Assembly (NCBI GenBank): GCA_947568835.1
Contig: OX387605.1
Coordinates: 20,464,418-20,528,417, forward strand
Length of the DNA stretch: 64,000 bases
Direction of reading: 5' to 3'
Source: Protonemura montana
Taxonomy: Eukaryota; Arthropoda; Insecta; Plecoptera; Nemouridae
Within the stretch, counting starts at the first letter, position 1. Each line of letters opens with the position of its first letter. Both the position numbers and the translations under genes were made by a program. A model generated the notes under the pieces. The model did not search any database. It had not been told where the DNA came from and saw nothing but the letters and a program-made list of their open reading frames with translations. Shown piece by piece: positions 33,775 to 44,901 of this stretch.

Positions 33775-34504
33775 TAGTATTTAGAAATTCTTCTAGTGAG
33801 TAAAAGGGGTTCTGGATTAGGAAGGATTTGAGGGTTGTGTGCAAGATGGGGCGAGTTGGCGAATTGGTAATGAATTTTGGGAGATGGTTACACATTTCTG
33901 TGCATAGGTAATTTTTTTTTTGATTTAATTTATTTTTTTCCAAGATACCAATTCCTTGGTTTTTGGCAAGTCAAGGTGTTATATAAATGGATGTACAATA
34001 GAAATAAAATACCCATGGTATCACAATATCACAAGTCAATAAATATGTACTGTGGTGTACTAATGTGGGCTGTGTTCGAAGAGGGAGTGGAAGTGGGTGG
34101 TTGAGTGGATTTCGTGTCTGATTCTTGTAGCGAACGGGTGCATAGAAGAGTTTAGGGGGAATCGTTGGGGGTGGTTTCGGACGTAGTTGCAGGCGATTTG
34201 GATGAGGGAGGACGCAAGGGTTAGAATTTTGAGTGCGGAAAAGTGGGGTTTGCAGGATTTTTTTCTAGAGGTACCTGCCACTATGCGGAAGACTTTGATT
34301 TTGGGTAATAAAGATACGCTTGGCCTGTGGAGATGTGCCCCAGAAGAGGAGGCCATATGAGAAATGGGAATGTAGGTGGGCGTGGTAAACAAATTTTACG
34401 ACGCGTTTTAGTAGGTGGATGAGGAAGCACGCACTTTTGATTTTGGCCATTATGTGTTGGATGTGTGGAGTCCAGTCAAGGTTAGGGGTGATGTAGAGCC
34501 CCAA
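33775..34504 (-). pseudogene. Non-LTR retrotransposon ORF2, frameshifted C-terminal fragment
   Basis: The minus strand from 34504 reads MGLYITPNLDWTPHI, then KIKSACFLIHLLKR, then HLHSHFSYGLLFWG: the thumb-adjacent region of jockey/CR1-like reverse transcriptases. A frameshift near 34300 moves the reading into KVFRIVAG and CKPHFSALKILTLAS, and a second break near 34060 precedes NHLPKFITNSP, LKSFLIQNPFYSLEEFL and a stop near 33776. It is a 5'-truncated, disrupted copy with no active-site region. Confidence 0.75.
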
Positions 34505-34634
34505 TGTTGAAAAAAAATTATGTATCTATTTATGATTAGGTATGTGATGTTCACAAACAGGCTTGCTTTACAATGGTAGAAAATTAAGGTCAGTAAATTT
34601 ACTATTTAGAGTATTTTAACTAAACTGGGTAGTC

Positions 34635-35428
34635 CATGGGCGTCCGGAGGGGGGTGCAAGGGGGTGCGCTTGCACCCCAAATTGCGGAGGAGACGTTAAG
34701 CCAGTGGTCCCATTAGTGCTCATCGACAGGAGTAGGTCACGTCCACCGGGTTTCCCCTCCTCCCTTCTTAATTAGGAAGGTAAATTATCATTATCATCAT
34801 CACTCACTCATTTACTGGCACTATTAGACCAGTGCCACATTGTCCGTTGTCAAAACAGTGCGTCGTTAAACGTCACTAATCAAGCAATCAATCAGTGAGA
34901 TCTGTAAGATCGCACTACAACGCAGAAAATATCGTATCTTGTAAAGGTTTGCTACAAGTTTTGCAACTAAAGTCAGAATATGCATATTTTCATCTCCCGA
35001 TCGGTCCTATTTTGAGGCGTTGCCCTTGCCTAAAATTCAAAGCTATATTTCATACAATTGTGTCAAGTAGCTGCGAACGAATGACGTTGTCAGGAAATTT
35101 AGTTTGCCTGTGAAAACTTTGAAGCAACTCGTAGTACGCGTGAGTGCCACGGGACTGCCTATACGTACGATTGATCCAACCATGACAAGTTTCAACTGAA
35201 ATAATCGTCTAAAACGAAGCGAAAATTTGTCTCTTCGTACCAGGCGAGTAGCCGACAGAAGAGTATCGCCTGAAACCTACTGCATCGCTGTGCAAGTGAC
35301 GTCACAACACGTGCTCGATCGACCCCGCCTCGTACTTTCGATCGACTAAAGCTCGGCTCCCATTGGCTGACCGGTTTTCGAAGTGGATCGAAGTGATAAA
35401 AACAATGGCGTCCACGGCTGCTATCATG
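34635..35428 (+). mobile_element. Internally deleted hAT relative sharing the SINE and promoter block
   Basis: CATGGGCGTCCGGAGG and the subterminal hairpin GGGTGCAAG...CTTGCACCC match the left end at 21503. The sequence then jumps directly into the 3' half of the 5S-SINE (from about 34680) and the promoter-like block. The SINE joins through AATTGCGGAG, the same derived variant as at 22371. No right terminus or target duplication was found. Confidence 0.65.
34905..35428 (+). promoter_or_regulatory. Promoter-like block carried in the transposon (copy 2)
   Basis: Nearly the same as 22597-23117, with the CRE TGACGTCA (35297-35304) and E-box CACGTG (35308-35313) both intact. Here ATGGCGTCCACGGCTGCTAT is followed in frame by ATGGCTGCTGATCAT and then GTAAGTTAT, a strong splice donor at 35441. 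This suggests a first coding exon. Confidence 0.5.
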
Positions 35429-35679
35429 GCTGCTGATCATGTAAGTTATTAGCTTGAGACAAACCAGTGTCTCTCAACGAGTCAATGGAACGCAGAAGAA
35501 TATTAACCTTAAAGGGTTCATAAGAATACCGACTGATTTCATTTCCTATGTAGCTAAGGGCATAGGCTACGACCATACAACAAATCTAGGTGGCCTGGTG
35601 AGTCGATTTATTACTAAACACGTGATGAAAATTGCCGATAATAATTAAGTCGCCGATTTATGGCGAACAAAAAACGGAT

Positions 35680-35750
35680 CGGCCAGGATTCAAACTCAAT
35701 GCGGTATGATGCTACTGATGAAGAAGCGACCCATTCATCCAACCATCGAG
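35680..35750 (-). repeat. tRNA-like SINE head
   Basis: The minus strand has GATGGTTGGATGAATGGG, GTCGCTTCTTCATCAG and GAGTTTGAATCCTGGCCG. It lines up with the head at 21155-21222, so it is a diverged member of the same family in reverse orientation. Confidence 0.5.
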
Positions 35751-35985
35751 ACAAGTCGACAGGTGCAGGGCAATAACAGATTCTTAAATAGCAAAGGAGG
35801 GTCCCATCGTAGGTAAATTATGTGTACAAGAAATTATCTGGAATTCTTGTTTTAAAAAAATTCGCTGAAATTCGCTGAAAGTATTCTCTCTTCAACGAAC
35901 ATTTCTGATAGCTATTTTAAACACACGGGAATTGTTTACATTTTACTTACCTTTTCCCAAGAAGCTGTCAGCTGCACTCTTAACA

Positions 35986-36052
35986 CCGGGAGACGCATGA
36001 TCGTGGACCCTTTACCACTTTGATCGGACAGCCTCACCGGTCGACCACGAAA
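35986..36052 (-). repeat. tRNA(Leu/Ser)-like SINE head
   Basis: The minus strand reads GGTCGACCGGTGAGGCTGTC and AAAGGGTCCACGATCA, a second copy of the repeat at 29455-29514. Confidence 0.5.
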
Positions 36053-36297
36053 GAGACAATGTTATACGTTTTACACAAAGGGGCGTGAAATACGAATCAG
36101 AAACGTAGAAGAGATTTTTTTATTTTTATATTTACGTTTAAACATAGCTTCTAGATCTTTCTCTTGAAGAAAAAATGCCGTCCTAAATAATCATACGCAA
36201 AAAATGCTATAAATTTGTACTTCACCGATATCTCAGAATTGGTCGACAGCCTAGGCCTTTACAATTACGACCACTTTTAGTTCAAAACCTCGTTAGA

Positions 36298-36690
36298 CTA
36301 CCGAACGGTTTGGCGTGTTGGAAACAGCGGTTCTCATGAGACCACCGAAGTTAAGCAACACCGCGCTGAGTGTTTGGGAGTGAGGTTGGAGGGATGAAAG
36401 TTAGTACAGCAACTTCATTCGCCTTGCTTATCAACCTCTCGACAGCATGGATTTGTGGAGGAATCCTGCTGTTCGTCCGAGTTGTACCGTCCTTTGGAAG
36501 GGACGTTAAGCCGGTGGTCCCCATGGTGCTCTTCAACAGGAGCAGGCTATGTACCAGGTTTCTCCTCCTCCCTTGTAGGCTAGGTTAGATTTATCATCAA
36601 AATCTCATTCACCGACGCCATTAGACCAGTGCCAAATGGCCAGTTGTCAAAACAGCGCATCGTTGAACAACGCAAATCAATCAATCGATA
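36298..36690 (+). repeat. 5S rRNA-derived SINE, near full-length
   Basis: It starts CGGTTTGGCGTGTTGGAAAC and continues GACCACCGAAGTTAAGCAAC, clearly 5S rRNA-like. It lacks the box C region present in other copies (about 45 bases deleted after GTGTTTGGGAG). Body and tail are complete, ending in AAATCAATCAATCGAT. Confidence 0.85.
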
Positions 36691-39600
36691 GACTGTTGCA
36701 GGTAGTACACCTGCAATCTATATTTTCATAAACTCCGCTTCTTCTGGGCCGGACGTGTGTTTGAGTCTTTATACTGGCCGATTGATGGGCATTGAGGTCC
36801 GCGTTCAATACCCATCCACGGACCTTTTTTTTTTAACACATTAGTACGTTTACAGATTTAAACGTCAATGGATGTTTCTGAGAAATGTGAAATACATCAA
36901 AAGCAAGTAGTTTCAAAAATTTTGAATACATTTGTGTTTTTTTTCTTTTACGTTCCGGCAATTCCTATACGGGGTACAAATTCGCATGTGCAAAGTGCAA
37001 CACACCGACAAGCCGACAACGTCACAACTACCGTTACACGCAAATAATGGTTTTTAAATATGTAGCATTTCTAGCCTTTAATGGACTCCGTCTTTTGAGA
37101 CCTTAAATTACTAACGAATGGATCCCTATTAAAGGCACTTACGGCACTATCCTTGCACTTACCTTGCACTATAGTGTCGTTACAATTTCAATGTGGTACA
37201 GCCAACTTCTTTTACACAGACTTCTTTTACACGGGGACCACGCACTGCCCGTACACTGCGACTCAATTAAAAGAATGCGGTGAAGTTTACGTCCTTGAGT
37301 CGACTGGTGGGAAAGTTGTAGCTAACACCTAGCGCTACACAAAGATATGCATTTTCCGCCGAACGCAAAATCCGCATGTGTTTTGTTCCCGAGCCTAAGC
37401 ATACATATAATGCAATTCAAGTTCTCAAATTTTCTCAAACATTCTCTAAAAAATGTGCCTGGGGAAGGACGTAGGGAAAGAAAATCTAGGTGGAAGCCCC
37501 CCTCCCCCCTGTGGAGTCCCACTGTTGATTGGAATACTCCATTGCCTCGGACTTCTCGCTATAAAAAAAAAAACTTTTACAGACTGGATGCAGATGATTT
37601 ACCATGATGCAGATGATATTAGTGTGATTGATCTTGATTTTTATTCATTTTACTTGCCTCGTCGAAGTACCACCTTTCACCACGCACCAAGTAACGTGAA
37701 CTTACAATAGATGGCGTCGGCGTCTCACCGCTTTCCGTTCCCATCACGAATCGTGGCCACCACACCATGTGCTCGCTCCAATATCAGATAGTTTAGGGAT
37801 TTACATAAACCCACTGATATATCCTTGCATAATCAAGAGTGTTTTATCAGAAATATCTTGGAAGCAATGAAAGCGTGCACTCAGGACAAGCAATTCAGCA
37901 ACACTGGCAGACAAAAGGTATTTCCCAGTAGCTACTCGAAGATTGTTTCGTTGCAACGTTGTTCCCTGAATGAGCTGCCACTAACATGTATTACGATGCC
38001 ATTACTTGGCGAGAGGGTGACGCCACCTACTTTCTAGGTGCCAAAGTGTTAGCGAGGGTGTACTTGGTCTATTTTAAACAAAGAGGCAATGCTCTAGAAC
38101 AGTACAGAGGGTGGGTAGCGACCCTACTCTGAACTGAGTTTTTTTTGCTTTCATTGACTTCCAGTTCGTACGGCATTTTCACTTGGCAATGATAATGTCA
38201 AACATCGCGAAAAAAAAGAAACCTCTGAGTGTAAATAATAATAAAGAAATACTTTAATAGACATATTTCAATAGCGTTGTTCATTTACTGATTTAGTGTA
38301 CAAAATGTGTACACAACTTTGTAGGGCAAAAAAACTATTTACTTACTTGCTCTCATTACCTACTCTAATTTCCTAAAATCAACAGTTTTAACTTTAAATG
38401 GAATTATTGTGTGAAAATAATTGTTACATCCGTGTTTCGAAGTCTGCATTAAACGCTTGCGACCGAAGTTAGCTCGAGCTACTTCAACCTCAACACTCAT
38501 CAGCATCTTTGGCAGGGATAGAAAATCCTTATAGTTAATTAAAGATAAAAAAGGCAGTGCCTAAGTCAGTGCAATACCAAAGAAGATGCATGTCTCTGTG
38601 TACACGATTCAAGATCACTCGACGTTGTTGTAGAGTCAGCGTGATTTGATTACATGTAGGTACTTGCTAATTACGTAGGAAATTCAGTGACATGGATGAC
38701 AAGGATCCATAGCACAAGGAACTGAGATGCTAGATTATAAAGTAATCTCCTATGTGCATGGGCTAAGGTGATACTCAGCTCAGCTCAATATTGAACTGGG
38801 ATAGCAAAGTATAAGAAGCTAGGGCCCGTATCTTGCACTCCCCGAGCTAAACAAAGTTTGAGAAGGAGCCTCCATGATCTAACCTACCTGTGTTCAGACG
38901 GAGATCTGGGGCAGAAGATCGTGATTACATGGCGAGGCTAGGTGTCACATTTGCGAAATTGATAGGGGTGCAACGATGGCTGTCAGCTTTGAACCTAGCT
39001 GGGGCTGAAGACGTTTTTCAATTTCGTCGTGGTATAAGAACTACCTTGGTTAGGAGAAATTGAACATCAAAAGGGTGTTTTTTTTTGTCTTGTGGAGATG
39101 CTTTGAACACACAGAAAGAAGTGGTAACATTTTTGTAAAGCCACAGAGGATTACGTGCCTCGAAGATTTCATGCATATAGAATGTGAAAACTTCGTAAGG
39201 TCTGAGCCATGAAGGCTTAAATTGGTTAGAAGATAGAAATGTGTTCAGTTAAATGCAATCACACGCAAGGATAGTACAAGGAATCAGAGCGCAAGTAAAA
39301 AAAAAATACATTGCTAGATCCAGCTCCTCCATTGCCAAGGGCCCAAACTTACATTCGTATGTTTGGTACATTTAATCAGGAGTCAAAGGCGTCAAGAAAA
39401 CACTACCTTACATCAGTCAACATATCATCATTTTATTATAATTTATTATTCACTCATAATTAATAGTTAATAGTAAAGAATATTTACATTTTACAAGTAC
39501 TCTCGTTATTCATAGATCAATGATTGCACCATAACGAAGCAATTGTTAACATCTCGCATAAAATCATTAAACTGTGGTTTGGAAGTTGTCAAGCTTTCTC

Positions 39601-40545
39601 ACCGCATGTCGGGCTCAGAAAGGCGCCAGGAAATCTTGACAAGTTCACATAAATCTATGTAATAATTTATTTTAAATCACAACGAGTATGTATGTACTTA
39701 ATAACACGTAAAGCCAATTTGTAAGTACACACAGTACATGCACCCTTTCCATCGCGTGCCTATTGCCTATATTTATAGCCGAGTTTCTTTCTGATCTCCT
39801 TTGGTAGTTAGAGCTAAAAGACGAGTAGCTTTTTATCACAAGGGTATAAAGGAGAAAATTTTGTCTCGTTTCTACCTTTAAAATTGAAATGATAACAGTC
39901 ATACTGGAATGATGGTACCGCAAGACTTTGATACATTAATTCGGTAACAGTGTGGTGGTGGCGAATCGCCGCAAGTTTTGAAACTAAGCCCATGATCTGC
40001 CAGCGTGAGCGTTAAACTGGCAAGAGAATTAACTACTTTAGTAACTGTACAGATTTAATTAAAACAAAATTAAATACATTAACAGTTATTTTGACACGTG
40101 AAAGAAGAATGAGAGCATACACGCGCACACACGTATAATAAATATGCTGAAATAAATTGTAAAAAATGTCATGTATTGTTTTTTTTTAATCCAAGAGATT
40201 TACATAGGGTCGTTTATTGTATGGATGAAAATTTCAGACAAAGTTTCCATTCATTTAGTTCTACATGATTAAGCTAATGTATCGACCATTATACAAAATG
40301 ATGAATCGCGACGCGAGCATGGTTCACCTGACAGCATGGGACCAATCAACCTAATGGCACCTGGAGGTAAGCAGCTCCCAGTGCGTGTAATACCCACAGC
40401 GACTCACAAATCCGACACCTGAATCGACACTCAATAAAGAGACGGAGGGGCACGCGTCACATCGGGAGACAGAGGATTGAGCCAACATTATTTTGATAAT
40501 AACATCCAGTATAATATTGTCTATATAAGGGACGGTACCAACAAT
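36691..40545. other. Long interval without a gene
   Basis: No frame resembles a known protein. The 3' UTR of the tyramine receptor must occupy the right-hand end. A T-rich run near 36826 follows GTTCAATACCCATCC and may end a retrocopy. Otherwise nothing was recognised. Confidence 0.5.
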
Positions 40546-41973
40546 CTAAGGTTTCATATGTAACAACTTCTTAAAAGCCCGCCTGAAGTCCATATTGAAT
40601 ATCGTATAAATGATAGGATTGAGCGCGGAATTCATGTACCCCAGCCAAGTGATGAAGTGGACCACCGTCGGAGAGGGGCAACAAGACTCGCAGAACGGCT
40701 CGATGACGTAGAGGAGGAAGAACGGCAACCAGCACACGACGAAAACCCCCATGATGATGCCGAGGGTTCGTGCTGCTCTCCGCTCCTTGGAGAGCGAGAT
40801 TCGTTGCTTTTCCTCGATGAACTGGTAGACCACGACTGGTTTCTTGGCGGCCTGCACGGCGGGTACCACAATGGGCACCTCGACATGCACCGGGGCACCC
40901 TCGTGGTTGCGTGAGCGCGGTGACTCCGTGTTGGTCGTGACGGTGAGGTTGTCGTCCAGGTGGTTGAGCGACGCGTGGTGGTTAGAACCTGACGCAGAGT
41001 CGTTGTTCTCGGTGATTGAGTCGTCCATGACCAGCATTGGTGCCAAGTATTTGATCTTCTCTTCGCTAGCTTTGTTCTTCAGCTTCTTCTTGTGTTTTCG
41101 TTTCTTTTCTTTATTTTTACCGCTGGGCACGTCTTCGACCTGGGGGTGCTCGTTATGATTCGCCTCGCTGCTGACCGAGTCCTGGTCAGGTGACGGATGC
41201 ACCTGGTCCTTCGACACCACGACAGCCTGCTGGTTCGGCACGTCGTTGTGCCTGACTTGCATGTTCAACCTCGACGCCTTCGCTCGCTCTCGCAGACGGC
41301 GCCGCGTAGCGATGAAGATCTCCACGTAAACTATCGTCATGATGAAGAGTGGAATGAAGAAGGAGCCGAGCGAAGAGTAGACCACATAGCCTTGGCGTGA
41401 GGTCAGCTGGCACTCAGTCCTGTTATTCGTCTTACCGAGTTCGTTTGTCCAGTCGTTCCAGCCGAGCAGAGGGGGTGAACTGATGACTGCTGAAAGTACC
41501 CAGACTCCGGCGATCATGCCCATGACTCGATTGAGCGTCCGCTGCTGCGCGTAGTTAATCGGATCGGTGATGGCCCAGTACCTGTCCAGAGCGATGGCGC
41601 ACAAGTTCAGGATGGACGCGGTGCAGCAGAGAATGTCGCTAGTCAACCACATCTTGCACACGTGGATGTCAAAGTGCCACTCGCCGAAGATAATGTACGA
41701 GACGCTAAAGGGAAGGACGAGGATGGCTACCGTAAGATCAGCCACCGCCAGGGACACGATGAAGAAGTTCTGAACGATGCGCAGGGGCTTGTAAGTGAAC
41801 ACGCTCAGGACGACTAGGATGTTACCGACGATTGTAAGCAGAATGATGAGTGACAACGAGGTGGCCGTGAGAATTGCTTGCCACTCGGGCATGACAAGAT
41901 CCAGTCCCGTGATGCTAGGATAGAGCGTATCATTCCTGGGACAGACCTTGCCGACAGAACCGTTGCTCGCCAT
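40546..41973 (-). CDS. TyrR: Tyramine/octopamine receptor (class A GPCR, TAR1 type)
   Basis: Biogenic amine receptor at the neuronal plasma membrane, closest by motif to insect type 1 tyramine (Oct-Tyr) receptors. A single coding exon of 475 residues when started at 41973. That ATG is preferred over an in-frame ATG at 42018, because a polypyrimidine tract and CAG acceptor (41979-41981) lie five bases before it, so 42018 is probably intronic. Numbered from 42018: TM1 GNILVVLSV (65-73), TM2 SLAVADL (89-95), amine-binding Asp128 in TM3 (KMWLTSDILCC), DRYWAITDP (145-153), Cys121-Cys203 disulfide, TM5 Ser215/Ser216/Ser219, a long Lys-rich third intracellular loop (about 238-412), TM6 CWLPFF (429-434), TM7 FITWLGYMNSALNPIIY (455-471), and a very short tail ending LLHMKP. 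These features fit coupling to amine ligands; ligand preference is not provable here. Confidence 0.94.
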   Translation of the reverse strand: MASNGSVGKVCPRNDTLYPSITGLDLVMPEWQAILTATSLSLIILLTIVGNILVVLSVFTYKPLRIVQNFFIVSLAVADLTVAILVLPFSVSYIIFGEWHFDIHVCKMWLTSDILCCTASILNLCAIALDRYWAITDPINYAQQRTLNRVMGMIAGVWVLSAVISSPPLLGWNDWTNELGKTNNRTECQLTSRQGYVVYSSLGSFFIPLFIMTIVYVEIFIATRRRLRERAKASRLNMQVRHNDVPNQQAVVVSKDQVHPSPDQDSVSSEANHNEHPQVEDVPSGKNKEKKRKHKKKLKNKASEEKIKYLAPMLVMDDSITENNDSASGSNHHASLNHLDDNLTVTTNTESPRSRNHEGAPVHVEVPIVVPAVQAAKKPVVVYQFIEEKQRISLSKERRAARTLGIIMGVFVVCWLPFFLLYVIEPFCESCCPSPTVVHFITWLGYMNSALNPIIYTIFNMDFRRAFKKLLHMKP

Positions 41974-41978
41974 CGTTG

Positions 41979-44749
41979 CTGCAATATAAGTCGAGGGTCG
42001 AGGGAAAAGTTCAACCACCTGCTAATTAAGTTCACACCACTAAAGTATTAAGCTACTTATTGCCAATTCGCCAGCGAACACACGTATTAATTGGAAGCTC
42101 GAATTCCATTATTCGCTCACTGGTATCGTCACCACCTTACACGCGATAAACTTGTTAACGTGTTGGTCCGAACTTTTCTTCACGTAATTGATAGGTCTTC
42201 CATTTCTATAACTTTGTCTGCACCGTTTTATTTCAGCGAAACTTTGGCTCGGCTAGTGATGAGCGTGAGGAGACGGAAAGTCTCGAATGACTTCATGTCT
42301 GAGCGAGCTGACGCAAACTTTGTTCCTGGTTGGCTTCGGATCTGCGATTTTTGTCGGTAAGTCGTAAGGAGGGCAGCAGGTCGCGGCTTGATGCTTTGCC
42401 GCGGGGGAGACGACCTCTAAGGTGCACAGATCTGAAAACAGAGACATGTAGGATGTTATCTAGCTCCAATTCTCTCTGCAACCTTCAATTAGTCTTAACC
42501 TCATGTCACACATAGGAACCATCATGTTTGTTGTCAAAGGAAAATATGTTACGATAAGTGCCAGTTTATTTTTATGATCCTCAAAGCTGTAACTTATAAG
42601 TGCGATGGGTTATGACTTTCCTGCCCAGTTATATATATATTTTTTTATTATTCGCACGTAGGTTTGCGGCAGTTAACTTGCTGGTAACACTAACAGACTT
42701 TTAGTCATGAAGGCAATATTTGCTTGATTGCATTTTCCAGCAAACCAATTGTTTTGTGTTGGTACATTCGCGAACTTAAAATTAAGATGTGTTGCTTGAG
42801 CTATCTCCGAGGTAATTTTGCAGCAGTTCCTATCTGTGCAAAACTATACTTATATGCCAACAGCCATCAGGTGTTAGCGCTCGAGGTATCAAAAGTAGCT
42901 CTAAATTAGTTCGACAGCTGTCAATCAATTCAGAAAACTTCTTTTTAAGAGGAAGGAAAATAAAATTCCGCTACGTGCTCTTAAAAAAACCACTCATGAT
43001 TCGGTTTTAACAGATTTTCAAAATAATTCTGTTGCTCCAGTTGCAGCTCAATGATTTAGCCGATTCGATTTTTCTCCAATTCGTTTGGTTCAAGATTCGA
43101 TTTATTTCCGCCAATCCAATGGTTTTCCGCGTTTTGTCCTCGTCCAGAAAAACAAGGAGTGCTCCTTCCTCTTTCATCCAATCCAGATATTAAAGACGCC
43201 ATGGCAATTTTAATGTCCACGATTTCACAGGCTTGAATAAACTCACACTATAAACCAACAATGTTAACTGTGCTCTACTTTAAAACGATATGCAAAACTG
43301 CCAGTATTTTTACAGCACATCGTAATATTATTTCGGGCTCCAGATATCTATGATGTGTTCCTTTCTCTTTATCCTTAAAACTTCAAGAAAAAGGACCGAA
43401 GGTTCTCATACACAAACACTCAACATAAAGCTGCAAGTACCCACATGAAAAAAAATCGTTTTCAAAAATCGTATCCCAAAAAGTCACCCACATATTCAGT
43501 ACGTACTATTCATGAGGCATTTTGAGTTTTTTTCCTAGAGAGCAATTCCCCAACCGCTGGATCGGAAGCGACTGGGCGAGCAGGCGATCTTGAGCGACTA
43601 ACATGGATACTGTTAAATTCGATGATTTGAGAACATTACCAACGAGGATGAAATCTGCATAAATTGACAACGTCCAGCAGCTCTGTGCCGAGTGGCAGTA
43701 AATATCGTTAGGGAATGCGTTTGACTGGGAGACCCTCTACCCCTTCCCCTAGTTCTCCCCACAGTTACTTGAAAGCCAATGATGCACGTTTCATGGGCTG
43801 GCGATTTGGTACATCGGTACATGGCCAATGGCCTCCTATTTATACACTGCGGCTGTTGAGATATGGACCAAACTGTAAAGGTTTTCTTGGGCACTATGTT
43901 TGTAAAAAAACGTTGCTGATATGATAGCTATGAAATATATTTTTTATAACTTTTTCGAAGCTAGTTTTGGTTGGTGGTAACCGTGTCACATGTGTGGGGT
44001 GTTGAGTTGTTAAGTATGAACGTAAAAGTTGGTCTTCATGGCTTGCTGTTTTTGAAAACACGAGTTTGAGTAATAAAAACAGTTTATGTCTCTATTATTT
44101 TTGTATCATTCTCGCAAGAATACAAAAACATCAATATGCCATTCTGATTTATTTTCAATATACATTTAAACTTTATTTGAAGCTCGAAAACATGTTATCT
44201 TTATCGTTAGATCGATAAACCTTGTTTATTTTTTTTAAATCGACACTGTTGCACTGTCCACTGTTTAGTACACATTCAATATCTAGTTTCCAATTTATTT
44301 TTGATAGATAATTTCAGCTTACAGAATTTTTACCTTACAGAATTTTCTCTCATGTTTGCTATTATTTTGTTAATATCCTTCCATTATCTCCTCGAGTCAC
44401 TTCATTTCCTTTCCATAACAACAGGATATTGCACATACTTTATTAATTCATCTACACAAATTCTTTTGTTATGAATCCAGTTGTTATGATATGAAACTAT
44501 ATGAAACTTTTATGTATGATTAGTGTACCTACCGTTGTTATTCTGTATTGATTGTTTTGAAACATGTTTATAATTTACCTGTCAATATCACTGTAAGTGA
44601 TCACAATGATGCAACAAACAAAATGAAAGAACGAATGAACATTTAAAAAGTTACACAAATTGAGCTGAGCTGGAAAACGTGTGTTGGATACAAAAGACTT
44701 CGTATCGGTTTTAAAGTGGCACGTTAAGTCATTAACAGACAGTTAACTT
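41979..44749. other. Upstream of the tyramine receptor: presumed 5' UTR intron
   Basis: The acceptor at 41979-41981 implies a non-coding first exon further right, which I could not place. The interval is mostly AT-rich with no protein-like frame. Confidence 0.5.
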
Positions 44750-44840
44750 ACAAAAAAACATATTTGGATTGACTTTTACCAAGCAAGTAAGAAATTAACA
44801 GACTGTTAGGTTCTGCACGAATAACTGAAAACCCGGGATT
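44750..44840 (+). repeat. Dispersed ~90-bp repeat, copy 2
   Basis: ACAAAAAAACATATTTGGATT, CCAAGCAAGTAAG and AACAGACTGTTAGGTTCTGC match the copies at 25370 and 51827. A 21-base G run follows at 44881-44901. Confidence 0.5.
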
Positions 44841-44901
44841 TAGTCCTGATTTTCCTAAAAGCAATGGGCTTGTGTAGAAAGGGGGGGGGGGGGGGGGGGG
44901 G

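Noticed and set aside
41974-42018. In-frame upstream ATG extending the tyramine receptor by 15 residues
   Set aside because: A polypyrimidine tract and CAG acceptor lie between it and the second ATG, and the added residues have no family counterpart.
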